From Prostheceraeus crozeri (lineage: Eukaryota; Platyhelminthes; Polycladida; Euryleptidae): DNA of 64,000 nt. The DNA is taken from positions 1 to 64,000 of the forward strand of contig CAJQUW010007004.1 in assembly GCA_907163375.1 (NCBI GenBank), read 5' to 3'. Numbering within the stretch: position 1 is the first letter of the stretch; each line of letters opens with the position of its first letter. The notes beneath the pieces are model-generated. The model was not told where the DNA came from. It was given only the letters and a program-made list of their open reading frames with translations, and did no database searches. The translations under genes were made by a program, and so were the position numbers. Shown here piece by piece: positions 1-9,592 of this stretch.

Positions 1-728
1 TATTATGAGTTTCGTAGATGTTTCGTACAGTCATCTTCACATTGCCCCCTTTGCAAATGACGAAAGGTGGCAGAATGTCTCCCGATGCAGAAACAGTCGG
101 TATGATTGTTGTTAATGTTCCTCACTCACCTGTGCGAACAGCCTGCACACTTCGAGCTCCTTTCTGTGCAATCACTTTGCTGGGATTATTAGGCACTGTG
201 GATATCCCTGTCTCATCTGTGTTGTAGACAAGCTGAGGAAAGTCTCTCAAATTGAGAAGATCAAACAGTTCTCTTAAATCATTGAAATAACTATCAACTC
301 TTTCCTTCTTAAAGGCCTGCGCACGCGCAGCAGAGAGTCCTTCAGGTTTTCGTAACGAAAGATGATGCCCGCTTGTTCTTCTGCCAATTATTTGGAACAC
401 TGGAATTCAATTTTCTGCGACGATCAAGAGTATGTGCGTATTCATAAGCCGCGAATCGAATGTTAGAAATAGTCATAGGAAATCCACGCTCAGCTGCATA
501 TAGAATGCGTTTACACAAAATCTTTTCTTGTTGATAAGTGAAAATAGTTTTCCCACCTGGGCGTATAGTTTCGTTTTTCACATGTCGACGGAGAGTATTT
601 CGACGAACGCTGAAACGATGAGCAGCCGTTGAAAGAGGTGTACCCTGTTTTACGAGACAGATCGCATTTAACATGCTATCGTTGCTGTAGCTAAGACGGG
701 CGTTTTTTGATTTATAGGTTCTAGGCAT
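1..728 (-). pseudogene. pogo/Tigger-like transposase pseudogene, cut by the window edge
   Basis: Minus-strand remains of a DDE transposase of the pogo/Tigger type. The start is the ATG at 728. The N-terminal part (728 down to about 370) reads as a psq-like helix-turn-helix (motif TPLSTAAHRFSVRRNTLRRH). The next frame (about 390 to 122) has the conserved LSLRKPEGLSAARA block and then YNTDETGIS, which holds the first catalytic Asp. The two frames overlap around 342-400, so one frameshift, and probably a small deletion, separates them. A TGA at 122-124 interrupts the second frame; beyond it the frame continues as typical transposase (ASGDILPPFVICKGG) to base 1. The other catalytic residues would lie outside the window. 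Seen: motifs, frameshift, stop. Inferred: an inactive copy. Confidence 0.8.
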
Positions 729-782
729 TGCAAATTAGATGCAGCAATTAGTCACAGTAACTATGAATGAACTACAGTTTTT

Positions 783-988
783 TCCGATCTAAGATCCGAC
801 TAGCACAGGCGAAGATCCTAATTGCACAGGCAAAGATCCTAATTGCACAAGCAAAGATCCGAGTAGTGCAGTCAGATATCCAAGAAGCACAAGCAGATAT
901 CCGATTTGCACAAACAAAGATCCCAGTTGCAAAGATCAGATATCCGACTTGCATAATCAAAGTTCCAAATAGCATATGCAGATATCCG
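783..988. repeat. 21-bp tandem repeat (minisatellite)
   Basis: About ten imperfect units of roughly 21 bp built on GCACAGGCAAAGATCCTAATT, with units becoming GATATCC-type toward the right end. Because the period is a multiple of three, long frames stay open on both strands. The apparent peptides (AQAKILI repeated, or its antisense) are almost certainly products of the repeat rather than genes. It lies about 50 bp outside the transposase start and may be a subterminal repeat of that element. Confidence 0.85.
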
Positions 989-1561
989 ATATTTTTTTAA
1001 AATATTTTTAAACCCATATAATTTGATGAATCATTATGGAATTTAACTTCGTTATCTTTTCTTCATTCTATTCACATCTGTGGTGCACAATTGTTAAAGT
1101 CTAAAGCTCATTTGAAGTTGAAGCTTGAAAATTGATCAAGTGCATGTAGAAATTGTTAAATAGATATATTATTGTTTTATTCAAGTTTGTACTGCATTTA
1201 ACCAAAGAGTTGTCCTTTCTTTGTACCTTTTTAAGCCTGCTTTCGATTCTGACATTGTTTTTTAAGCCACCTTTCCGAAAGGGGTCTGCCAGCTAGGGCT
1301 TCTTTTTTGATGTGCTAGCTTTCTGGACTGTTCAGTGTTTTATCTTCCTTGTAGCCTACATTTAGTTTAGTTTTATTTGGTGAGCCCTTTGTATGTATTA
1401 AAAGATATACCCGTTCACCGGGGTGAGCGCATGTCAGTCATTTTTAGGATTAACGATGTCTCCGGAACGTTCGGCATGTTCAAAATGTTATGAAATGTAC
1501 TTTTCCATAATATCCATGGCTGAAATGAATAACGTACCATTTGATGAAAGTATTAATTCAA
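989..1561. other. Non-coding stretch
   Basis: AT-rich sequence between the minisatellite and the end of the minus-strand LINE frame. It may contain the LINE 3' untranslated region, which would run toward lower coordinates. A plus-strand frame at 1423-1776 overlaps the LINE coding region antisense and has no recognisable motif. Confidence 0.5.
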
Positions 1562-3225
1562 TCAGTAGTACTGATTCTTATTCCAGTCGGCCTCCCGAAA
1601 TACAAAGAAGAAGACAAAGTTTACATGTAAAAAGAGAATTAAAGATAGCTGACTTCGTTCAGGTCTCTGCACACTGGGAAACAAGACAATATACTCCGAA
1701 CACGTTGCATTGCCTCTCTGTATTGCAAGACTCAGGCGCTGTTTCAAAAACGTTGTTGCCCGAGCTTCACCCGTGACGTCCGCAATCCTTTTGCCTATTT
1801 CCTTGATCATCGACAGCGCATCCATTCCCCAGGCACCAAGTGTTTCTGCTGCAATTGGACAGAACACGTACGAATGCTGCAGACTTTCATACTTTCTCCG
1901 CTTTTTGTCCTCTGCTCGTGAAGCTAACTTTCCCCCTTCGAGGCTTGAAATTTGGAGGTTGCTTGCGGCCAGGGTATTGACACAAGTGAAGTCCCAGACA
2001 AGTTGTCTACCCCTGCTCCAGGGGGTTAGAGTTACACCATCCGGCCTCTTCCCGTCATCACGACAGAGACCTTGCGGCTCAAGAATAGCAGGCAAGCCGG
2101 CGGAAACTAGCGATCTTCGAATTATATCGTTGGCCTCAGTATGTCGTGTCTGTGGGTTAAAGCGGCAACTCAGACCATGCGTACCATAATTGTCGACGTC
2201 CGACCCACACTTGCATATGAAAGGTGCACAAATGTTGCCCCCAAGTCGGAGAGCTATTGATATACGTAGCTGTTTGTTGTCTAGTTTGAGGCCCAGACTT
2301 GGAAGTGGTATAGCGTTTAGCCAAGCACCAACTCCAGGGGATGAAGCAGATAGGAGTCTGCTTTTTGTCTTGACATTGGATGTTGAATTCAGAAGCGCAT
2401 CAGATTGATTATTTATCAACGGTAGATCCCAAGCTTTCTGATATTTAACTTGTTCTCCTGTAGGTGCAACATTTCCAGGAAACTTTGCTTCCCACGTTTG
2501 TACGGCTTCACTAAGATCAGGGTCTGACTGGAAATCGTAGAGGATTTTTGATACTGTCCTAGCAGCGCCATTAACTGACGCAATGAAAGCTGGCAGAGAC
2601 AGATCAGTAGCTCTCCTCAATCTGAGACCTCCAAACTTCACCGGGAGAAAGGTCTGTGTACATGACTCAGGTGTCAACGTGCAATTGAGAATTGTCTCCA
2701 ATGATTTCCTTTGAAGCTCATCAAATTTCAGCAAAAAGACTTGATAATCGATAAAAGGGATATGTCCGTAATATGTACAAAAATTTCGGAATACTAAAGC
2801 AATTTTTTGAAATATAAAACCCATAATGTGACTCAATGTCACTCAGGCGGTCAACAACATTGTCTATGTCTCTCAACTTCTCATTAGATACCGCCTCAGC
2901 ACTTTGAGGGAACAAGGGACACCCGAAAACGGTAGCGTCAGAATACGATATTTTCCTCATATTGTGAAGAACACTTTCAGTGGAAGAATCACACAGATTG
3001 AGAGGATCAAAGATTTCACACTTTGGTAAATTTAATGAGAGACCAAGTTCTTTTTGGCAACTTACAGTAGTCTTCAAATCTTTGCACACCTGATCGATGG
3101 TGCCAATCAGGCATCCGTCATCTAGATACCAAGAGTTAATACTACTGGTGAGATCTTTTATCAATGGATGTACAGCCATTGAAAATCCCAGAGGACCACA
3201 AAATCAATGGCCTCTGACAGTTCGT
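1562..3225 (-). pseudogene. Non-LTR retrotransposon ORF: reverse transcriptase plus restriction-like endonuclease, 5'-truncated
   Basis: Minus-strand remnant of a LINE polyprotein. The RT part (about 3225-2750) keeps the GPLGFSMAVHPL region and the catalytic YLDDG box. A single frameshift near 2745 separates it from a 426-residue frame ending at 1562. The two frames meet where a PFYR...FLLKFDELQR-type thumb region is split. The C-terminal part has a Cys/His cluster (CKCG, then GTHGLSC, then RH) followed by DGKRPDG and WDFTC. That order resembles the CCHC finger plus PD-(D/E)XK endonuclease of R2/CRE-type elements. The fingers and part of the palm domain are missing, so it cannot be active. 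Family assignment is by eye; the reverse transcriptase call is secure, the nuclease assignment is probable. Confidence 0.8.
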
Positions 3226-3332
3226 GGAGACATATCTAAATAGTCCCACTCTCAAACTTTGAAGTGATTGATTTTCAGGCTTGAATTTTAATAGAAGCTA
3301 AGGTTTGGGAAAATTGAATTTAAATTTTATCA

Positions 3333-3414
3333 CTGAAATTAAATTCTGAGCCGGTCCGTGGGAAAACTTTATCCTGAAATTAAATTCTGAGCCGTTCCGT
3401 GTGAAAACTTTATC
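3333..3414. repeat. Tandem duplication, 2 x 41 bp
   Basis: Two adjacent 41-bp units (3333-3373 and 3374-3414) starting CTGAAATTAAATTCTGAGCC and differing at only two or three positions. A simple local duplication. Confidence 0.9.
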
Positions 3415-5026
3415 CATGCCATTTTGTGTGAAGATCAGTTTAACTTAACACCTTATAATCATCCGGTAAGGTCATGAACCAAGTCAGCGAACATGGATTG
3501 TTTCAAAACTCAATGCTCTGCGTGTTTTTTTATTTAGATGAGTAATAATAATCATTAATTCAGGCCTGTGATTACTCCTCAAATTTGTTTATTACTCCTC
3601 AAATCCTCAAAAATTCCTCAAATATAGCTTAACTATGAGAAATTCCTCAAATACGACACACTACAGACTAAATGTCGGATAATTTTTTTTTTTTTTTTTG
3701 GCGAATGGCGATGATATGTAAACTTCCAAACAAGAAGCTAAGATAGAATCCTGTAACATGTACCCTACATCCATGCTGCTAATCATGAATTACTCATGAT
3801 TTATTTCTTTTCTTTTTCTTCTCATGATTTATAACTTAATGATTTTTCTCTCACACACTTGGTAGATTTTAGATAGCGTAATCCCGCTGTGCTAGCTAGA
3901 TCTGATATTTTGATTGGAAACAGACCTGTCCTTTTATCATCTGAATGGGCAGACTGTTAAATAGAATCTTTTCAAAATATAAGTGATAAACATAATTTTG
4001 AAAAGAGCGACTTACTCACCAAGTCATTCCACATGAGGAGAGGAGAACCGTTGCTTGTCCTTCTAGTAAGTATTTTTAAATTTCTAGACATTTTAGGATA
4101 TAATGATTTCCTTTTAGCCATTTCATATTTAGCACATAAAAAATTAACCAGTCGTTAGCTTGTTTTTTTTAATTCTGTTACAGTGTTCGTAGTCCGGCCC
4201 AAATTCGGGCCAAGCCCGAAAATGGCCCGAATGCCCGAAAAAATGGACTCGGCCCGAAAATTCTGGTCGTCGCGGCCCGAAAATTCTAATCGTCATGGCC
4301 CAAACATTGTTAACAGTTACATATTGACACCTATCATTTCAATTCTCTTTATTCAATTCCTTCTCACGATGTTGCCTAACAGAAAATCTGATGACGTTTC
4401 ACGTAGTAATTCTTAATTTCTTGAAGGAACAAGTTGTTTCTAAAATTTTCGTCACCGCTACGCTACCCTACCGGTACTGATTAATGTACATATCTTCCGA
4501 GTTTCTTAAGTGGCGGAAAATCGAAAAATGCCCATAATACAAATTTTTCATTCTTCACTGATTGCTTGTATGGTATTACCATTGATACACGTGCATTTGA
4601 CCACGTCCATGTATATACATACATTTCTCACTACATCTATAATTAATTGTGATTACAGCATTTTGATTTTAGAGTTCGGAAAGAATGCGGTTTGGTGGAT
4701 TTTTGCTTAGCACTATTCAATGGCTTTCAATGATAGAATCAGAGGAAGTGTGTAGTTTTCGTCGGTATTTATGGAGTCTCGGCGATAGTGTTCATAACTG
4801 GATCTGGAATGATCTAATTCGTTTAGTAGGTCTTGATAGATCCATTTAGAGAATCGAGGAAAAATTCGATACAATAACAATGATATCTTTCCTTTGGATA
4901 TAAGGGATTCTTCTTTATTTCTACCAGACTGTTTTGTTCTTTGTTGTCGAAGATGATGCACTTATATCCGAACGATTCCATCATTTAAAGATTTCTCTTT
5001 ACGTTTAATAGTTGTCAAATTGAAAT

Positions 5027-5147
5027 GATTTGCAGAAAATAAAAACGTCTTCCCAAATCAGGATAATTATTTTTTAAAAAAACCTTGAAGTTTTTTTTAA
5101 AAAATAATTATTCTGATTTGGAAAGACGTTGTTATTTTCTGCAAATC
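5027..5147. repeat. Near-perfect inverted repeat inside the hAT element
   Basis: Arms 5027-5082 and 5092-5147, both starting GATTTGCAGAAAATAA read inward, with a few mismatches and a very short centre. Around it, the 13-mer TCAAATTGAAATG occurs directly repeated at about 5015-5027 and 5209-5221. It lies just upstream of the open part of the transposase and may be a small foldback insertion that separated the N-terminal coding part. Confidence 0.85.
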
Positions 5148-5232
5148 TACTGAAGTATCGTGTCGTCGAACGATCTGACTTTCGAGCTGTTATTTACCTT
5201 AATAAAATATCAAATTGAAATGGTCTTAATAA

Positions 5233-7227
5233 AAGTATGATACCTGTAGAACTGTCCACGTAGAACTATTACGAGCAATAGTACCTGATTCCAAAATTCC
5301 TTGCAAAATGAAACTCCATGCTAAGAAGGCTACCTATCTGACACGAGAAGCTTTGTTTCCTTTCGTACAAGGCGCTGTTTTAGAAGATGTTCGAAAATCA
5401 TTGTTTTACTCGCTTCACATTGACGAAGCAAACAAGTTTGATAACTACCTTGGTGTCGTTATTCGATATTTATTGCCGGATTCCATGGAGGTGTAAGTTG
5501 TTTGTGCTGATTTACTAACATTAGCCAGAACTGATGCGGAAAGCATTGTCAATGCCATTTTGGAGGTTCTACATAATTATCAACTTGATCTTCAAAAATG
5601 TGTATCCGTTATGTCGGATAATTGTAATACTATGAGGGGGACGAAAAGCGGTGTTATCGTCCGCTTGAAAGAGTTCTTACCCAACATCATCGACGTAGGC
5701 GGTTGTTCATTACATCACTTACACAATGTGTCCAAGCATGCCTGCAAGTCATCTCATTTGGGGGAGAAAATTGAAGAACTTGTTCGGAATATTTACTGTC
5801 AATGTAAGTATTCTACTACACAACGGGAGAAGTTGCTGTTAGCATCAAAGATGCTGGAAATAAAAAAGATGTTACCTCTTAGATTCGTAGAGACCCGCTG
5901 GCTCCAAATGCTACCAGTCGTCGAACGAGTGTTCAGTCTTTTTGAAGCGTTGCGTAAGCATTTTACCGAATCAAAGACAACTGGTGCAGACTTCGACCGA
6001 ATTGCGAACGAACTTCAAGACCCAAAGACAGAATGCTTTTTAAAGTTTTTAGCGGAAGTTTTGAAGCCCCTCCAAAGTTTTGAAAAAATGTTTCAGAAGA
6101 ATGGCACGCAAATCCATAACTTATACCCTCAATTGAAGCACGTCATGAAGCAGTGGTTGCTTCGATTCATTCAGCCAGATAAAGTCCCGAAGAAAATGTG
6201 GGAAATCGACGTCATGAATGAGTCTATTTGGCTGTCGCCTTATCGGATAAGCATCGGTGAACCTGCCAGACGACTCTTTGTAACTCTCTCTGTTGAAGAT
6301 CAAACAATTGTGCTGCGTTCCATGAAAGCATTTTTTCAAGCTGGAACATCCAAGTTGATTCAATATCTCCCTTTTGAAAACAGATTACTCCAAGCATGCC
6401 AAATACTCGATCCTTCAAACCAATCAAATGGAAAGTACTTTAAATGGATAAAGAGTCTAGCCAAATAACTACCAAATGTTATTGAAAGTTCTGATGTTGG
6501 CACTTTAGAAGTTGAAATCCGTATGCACCAAGAAAATTGCAAAAATCTCGCGACTACCACATTTGTTTTGGATTTCTTGGAATCAGTACGTCAACGTCAA
6601 AGCAGCCCTTTACTTTTGAAGATAGTGATGGCCGTTATGGTGCTTCCCCATGGTAATGCCAAGGTTGAGCGAATATTTTCAAACCTTAGTGATATAATCA
6701 CCAAAAAAAGAAATCTCCTGGACCACAAGACAGTTAGAGCATTGACAGTAACTCAGTCGTATCTACGAGTGAAAAATTGGACTGCCGCAACATTGCCGCC
6801 ATCTAAGCATTTGAAGGATTTGTGTTTTCGAGCACACGCAACTTACAAAAGAAAATTACAAGAAGAAAAGAATGCCCTCGCAGCAGAAGAAAGAAAGCAA
6901 TTAGAAAAGGAATTATTTGAACAAGTTGCGGCAGAGAAGAAAACCAACAAAAAATTCATAACATTGGAGGAGAATCTAAAGCAAAAAGAAAAAGATATTG
7001 AAGCCAAGGGAAAAGAGCGTGATGCACGCGTCAAACTTATGCGAGAGTTACAGCAGAAGGTACATCAAGATGAAGAGGAACTGAGTAACTTTAAGAGGCA
7101 GCAATGCAAGTTAAAAGAGCAACAAGAAAAGGTGTTAATAGAAGCTACAGAATCTGTGCTCAAAAGAAAATCGCTGGAATTTTCATTTTGCAAGGTATCG
7201 TTAGAGAAAAAACGCCAGAAAAAGTAG
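5233..7227 (+). pseudogene. hAT-family transposase with long C-terminal coiled coil, two in-frame stops
   Basis: One continuous frame from 5233 (first Met 5308), interrupted only by TAA at 5494-5496 and TAA at 6466-6468. There is no frameshift. In order: a DSKIP...KMKLHAKKATYL block typical of hAT, FYSLHIDEANK (first Asp), VMSDNCNTMRG (second Asp), CSLHHLHNVSKHAC (Cys/His insertion region), the RFVETRW block, and the C-terminal dimerisation signature LPHGNAKVERIFS (catalytic Glu) followed by YLRVKNW. After it come about 140 residues rich in Glu/Lys/Gln that read as a long coiled coil (EERKQLEKELFEQ and so on), not a usual part of the family. No BED zinc finger was found upstream; a hairpin insertion lies there. 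Likely inactive but lightly damaged. Confidence 0.9.
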
Positions 7228-7783
7228 TTCCTTTACCGTTGTGAATCGATAATGAAATCTTTCCCAATCTTTCCCAAATAGAAATCATAAGCCAACTGGC
7301 TGATCTTTTTTTATATTTTGAAAATATCTGCAGCCTGTTTTGATATGCTATTTGGCTTAATTTTTATATAGGTTGGACACTATTGAATTATGATGCTTAA
7401 AGAAGAATGATTATAAGATACACGTAATGAAATCGTCCTCCATTGGTGGTTATCGGTCACATGTATTTCTCCCGAATATGATAAGACGTTGATAATTGAA
7501 GACTCTCTAGGTATTGTTTAACAGTTATTTGTTTTGAAGATTGTTTTTGGTAAAATATTGAAATAATTACTTTGTCCCTTTCTTCTTCACTCACATGTAT
7601 ATACTCGTAAAATGAGAACCATTATGTACTGTAAAGTAATAAATGTATGAACGCACATAACCGAAAGTCTATAGGCCTATGTACGCGTGCATTAAAGCAT
7701 ATCTAAAATAAATGGCCATGGCCCGAAAAATTTTCGGTGGCCCGAAAATTCTGAGCTGACGGACTACGAACACTGTTCTGTTA

Positions 7784-9407
7784 CCTTGACGCATTTTGTT
7801 ACGTTGAATACGTTGAATGTCGTTTTCATTTTTGTAAGCTACAGGGCTGCAGATGTTCCGGTTTGTCTGGACTTATTTTGCTAAGCAGAGAAGTTGTCCG
7901 AAGTTATTGTCTGTCGAACTCACCCATTAAATGCTTTCACGTATTTAATGAGTGAAACACTGCGATCAACCTACAGAAACTGTATATTTGAACACTGCAA
8001 TTTTTTACTTCTAACTTCATAATATTGCTTAGAATTCCGACAATAAAATGCTTATTCAATTATTTTCATGAATTATCTTGACCTGTTTCATAGCCTTCAT
8101 TATATGGTTCTGCGACTATATGGCTGCTAAATGCGTGCCTGTACTTCTTGAAGAACTTAAAGATATCGATCTTCCATATCCATTATATGATAACATATAG
8201 GTATCCCAGCCCACTTGGATTTCAGTGCTCTTATCAACTGAAGCGTTTTTTTCACTCACTCTCTTCCATTTTATTTCCGCCGAACATGAACACATCCGAT
8301 GGGGTAAAGCGGATGGTCCCTAAATTTAGTGTCTACATGCCTCCTGGTCACTAGCGTGTGGGGGTTGGAAGCGTATGAAGCTCTGCTATCTCATGAGTTT
8401 TTTTGCAGCTACATTTTCCAGGGTCTGATGCTGACCGACATTTATCCTCGATGAATTATTCACTTATAGATCGTTTCATAATTTGGTGAACACAGGTTGG
8501 TGTGAAATAAGTGCACACATTGCTTATGGTTGTATGTGAACTTAGATTAATGAAGACATTGAACCACATAGTACTGGGTTGGTAGATTTTCAACCTGGGT
8601 CTACTGCAAGATGTGGACGTCAATATCTCTGCGCAACTTCATGCGAATAGAGGTGATAATCTTTCACTCTTTGCCTGTATGAGACCAACAACTCAACTGG
8701 CAAGCCTGTTCCCGACACTTGTTTTGTGTGAGTGTTTTATGAGAGAATTCATGTTCATTTGAATGTAGATCGGAGCGATATGATCAAACGCTAACAAGTA
8801 AACAAAACCCACCAAAACTTATGTAGCATAAAGTAAAAGTAATAAATTAAAGTGTAATGTGGTGTATCCTCCATGATAAATTACTGACTTTTTTTAAGTC
8901 ACAAGCATTCCGTCAACGATTTTAAGCTTTCTATACTTATGGGTTACTCTCCTCCCAAATTTGTCTAAAGTTCGTAAAAATTAATCGTTGCAAAGCCCCA
9001 GATGCATGTGGTTGAGGATATATCCTACATTCAAAAAATTACAGTATACAAATCTGACAAGCATCATTGAATTGGGGACGATAGCGTGAAGCAGAGTGAT
9101 ATCAGCAGCTTGATCAGACATCCTCTGTTCGACACATTCTAAGCAGATAATACTTGGGGCAACAAATTAATTTCGTAAAAACGCGGGAAGTGATTATGAC
9201 CAAGTCAGTATTCCTTTGCAATTTACACAACTTCAAAAAGTGGGGTGTGGTCAACCCTTGGGTTACCTTCTTCGTTGTGACTTTCATGATTTGAAGTTTG
9301 GCCCAAAATCCGTGCAAAAATTTGTAGTTTTTCTTGCAATTATCATATTAGGCTCCGTTTCCATTCCTCAAATTTTTCACAAAAAATCCTCAATTTTTTT
9401 CATAGGC
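7784..9407. other. Right half of the outer transposon, no coding signal
   Basis: AT-rich interior of the 6-bp-TSD element to the right of the hAT insertion. Several short frames are present but none shows a domain or splice-bounded exon. CCTCAAAT words reappear near 9360-9395. Confidence 0.5.
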
Positions 9408-9545
9408 TAATCACAGGCCTGTTAATTTATAAATATGCCTCGTAGCAGCTTCATGAAATACTGGACATTCTTTTTTAAAAAATGTTCTAATTGTCACTCA
9501 AACGTCTGTTTTTTAATTTTTTGCTTTCAAATTGCAGAATCCATC

Positions 9546-9592
9546 ATGATACGAGAGGGGATCTCAAGGTTTAAAGAAATTGCCGACAAAGT
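9546..9592 (+). CDS. CLINT1: epsinR exon 1 (N-terminal helix of ENTH domain)
   Basis: Encodes MIREGISRFKEIADK plus two bases of Val16, then donor GT|GTAAGT at 9593. The family normally has MWKVREL(A/V)DK here, so the residues before ADK are divergent. A good acceptor (TTTCAAATTGCAG ending at 9537) stands just upstream. The exon may therefore begin at 9538, with an earlier exon supplying the real start; ATG at 9546 is the first in-frame Met visible. It lies about 120 bp right of the outer transposon end. Confidence 0.8.

Larger units (their letters stand above)
4181..7775 (+). mobile_element. Complete hAT transposon with 16-bp TIRs and 8-bp TSD
   Basis: Perfect 16-bp inverted termini, CAGTGTTCGTAGTCCG at 4181-4196 and its complement at 7760-7775. 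The flanking 8-bp direct repeat TTCTGTTA (4173-4180 and 7776-7783) is the target duplication typical of hAT. Just inside both ends are several subterminal GGCCCGAAAATTCT-type words (about 4200-4300 and 7715-7750), candidate transposase-binding sites. The element encodes one transposase frame on the plus strand (5233-7227) and contains a long inverted repeat at 5027-5147. It is 3,595 bp. Intact TSD and TIRs point to a relatively recent insertion. Confidence 0.93.
3561..9421. mobile_element. Non-autonomous CAG...CTG DNA transposon carrying a nested hAT
   Basis: Terminal inverted repeats CAGGCCTGTGATTA (3561-3574) and TAATCACAGGCCTG (9408-9421) are perfect over 14 bp. The first 8 bases are themselves palindromic. 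TTAATT flanks both ends (3555-3560 and 9422-9427) as a 6-bp target duplication. Inside both ends are repeated CCTCAAAT words. Removing the nested hAT (4181-7775) and its duplicated 8-bp site leaves about 2.26 kb with no transposase frame, so this copy is non-autonomous. Superfamily is undecided: CAG ends suit hAT-like elements, but the 6-bp duplication is unusual. Confidence 0.6.

Noticed and set aside
767-1000. Open frames of 67 and 77 residues
   Set aside because: Both are produced by the 21-bp tandem repeat and are antisense to each other.
1423-2408. Three plus-strand frames of 72-159 residues
   Set aside because: The frames from 1710 lie antisense to the LINE reading frame, whose motifs are clear; the plus-strand peptides show none.
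4713-4961. Minus-strand 82-residue frame inside the hAT element
   Set aside because: No hAT motif, wrong strand for the transposase and no known domain; treated as chance or unknown.
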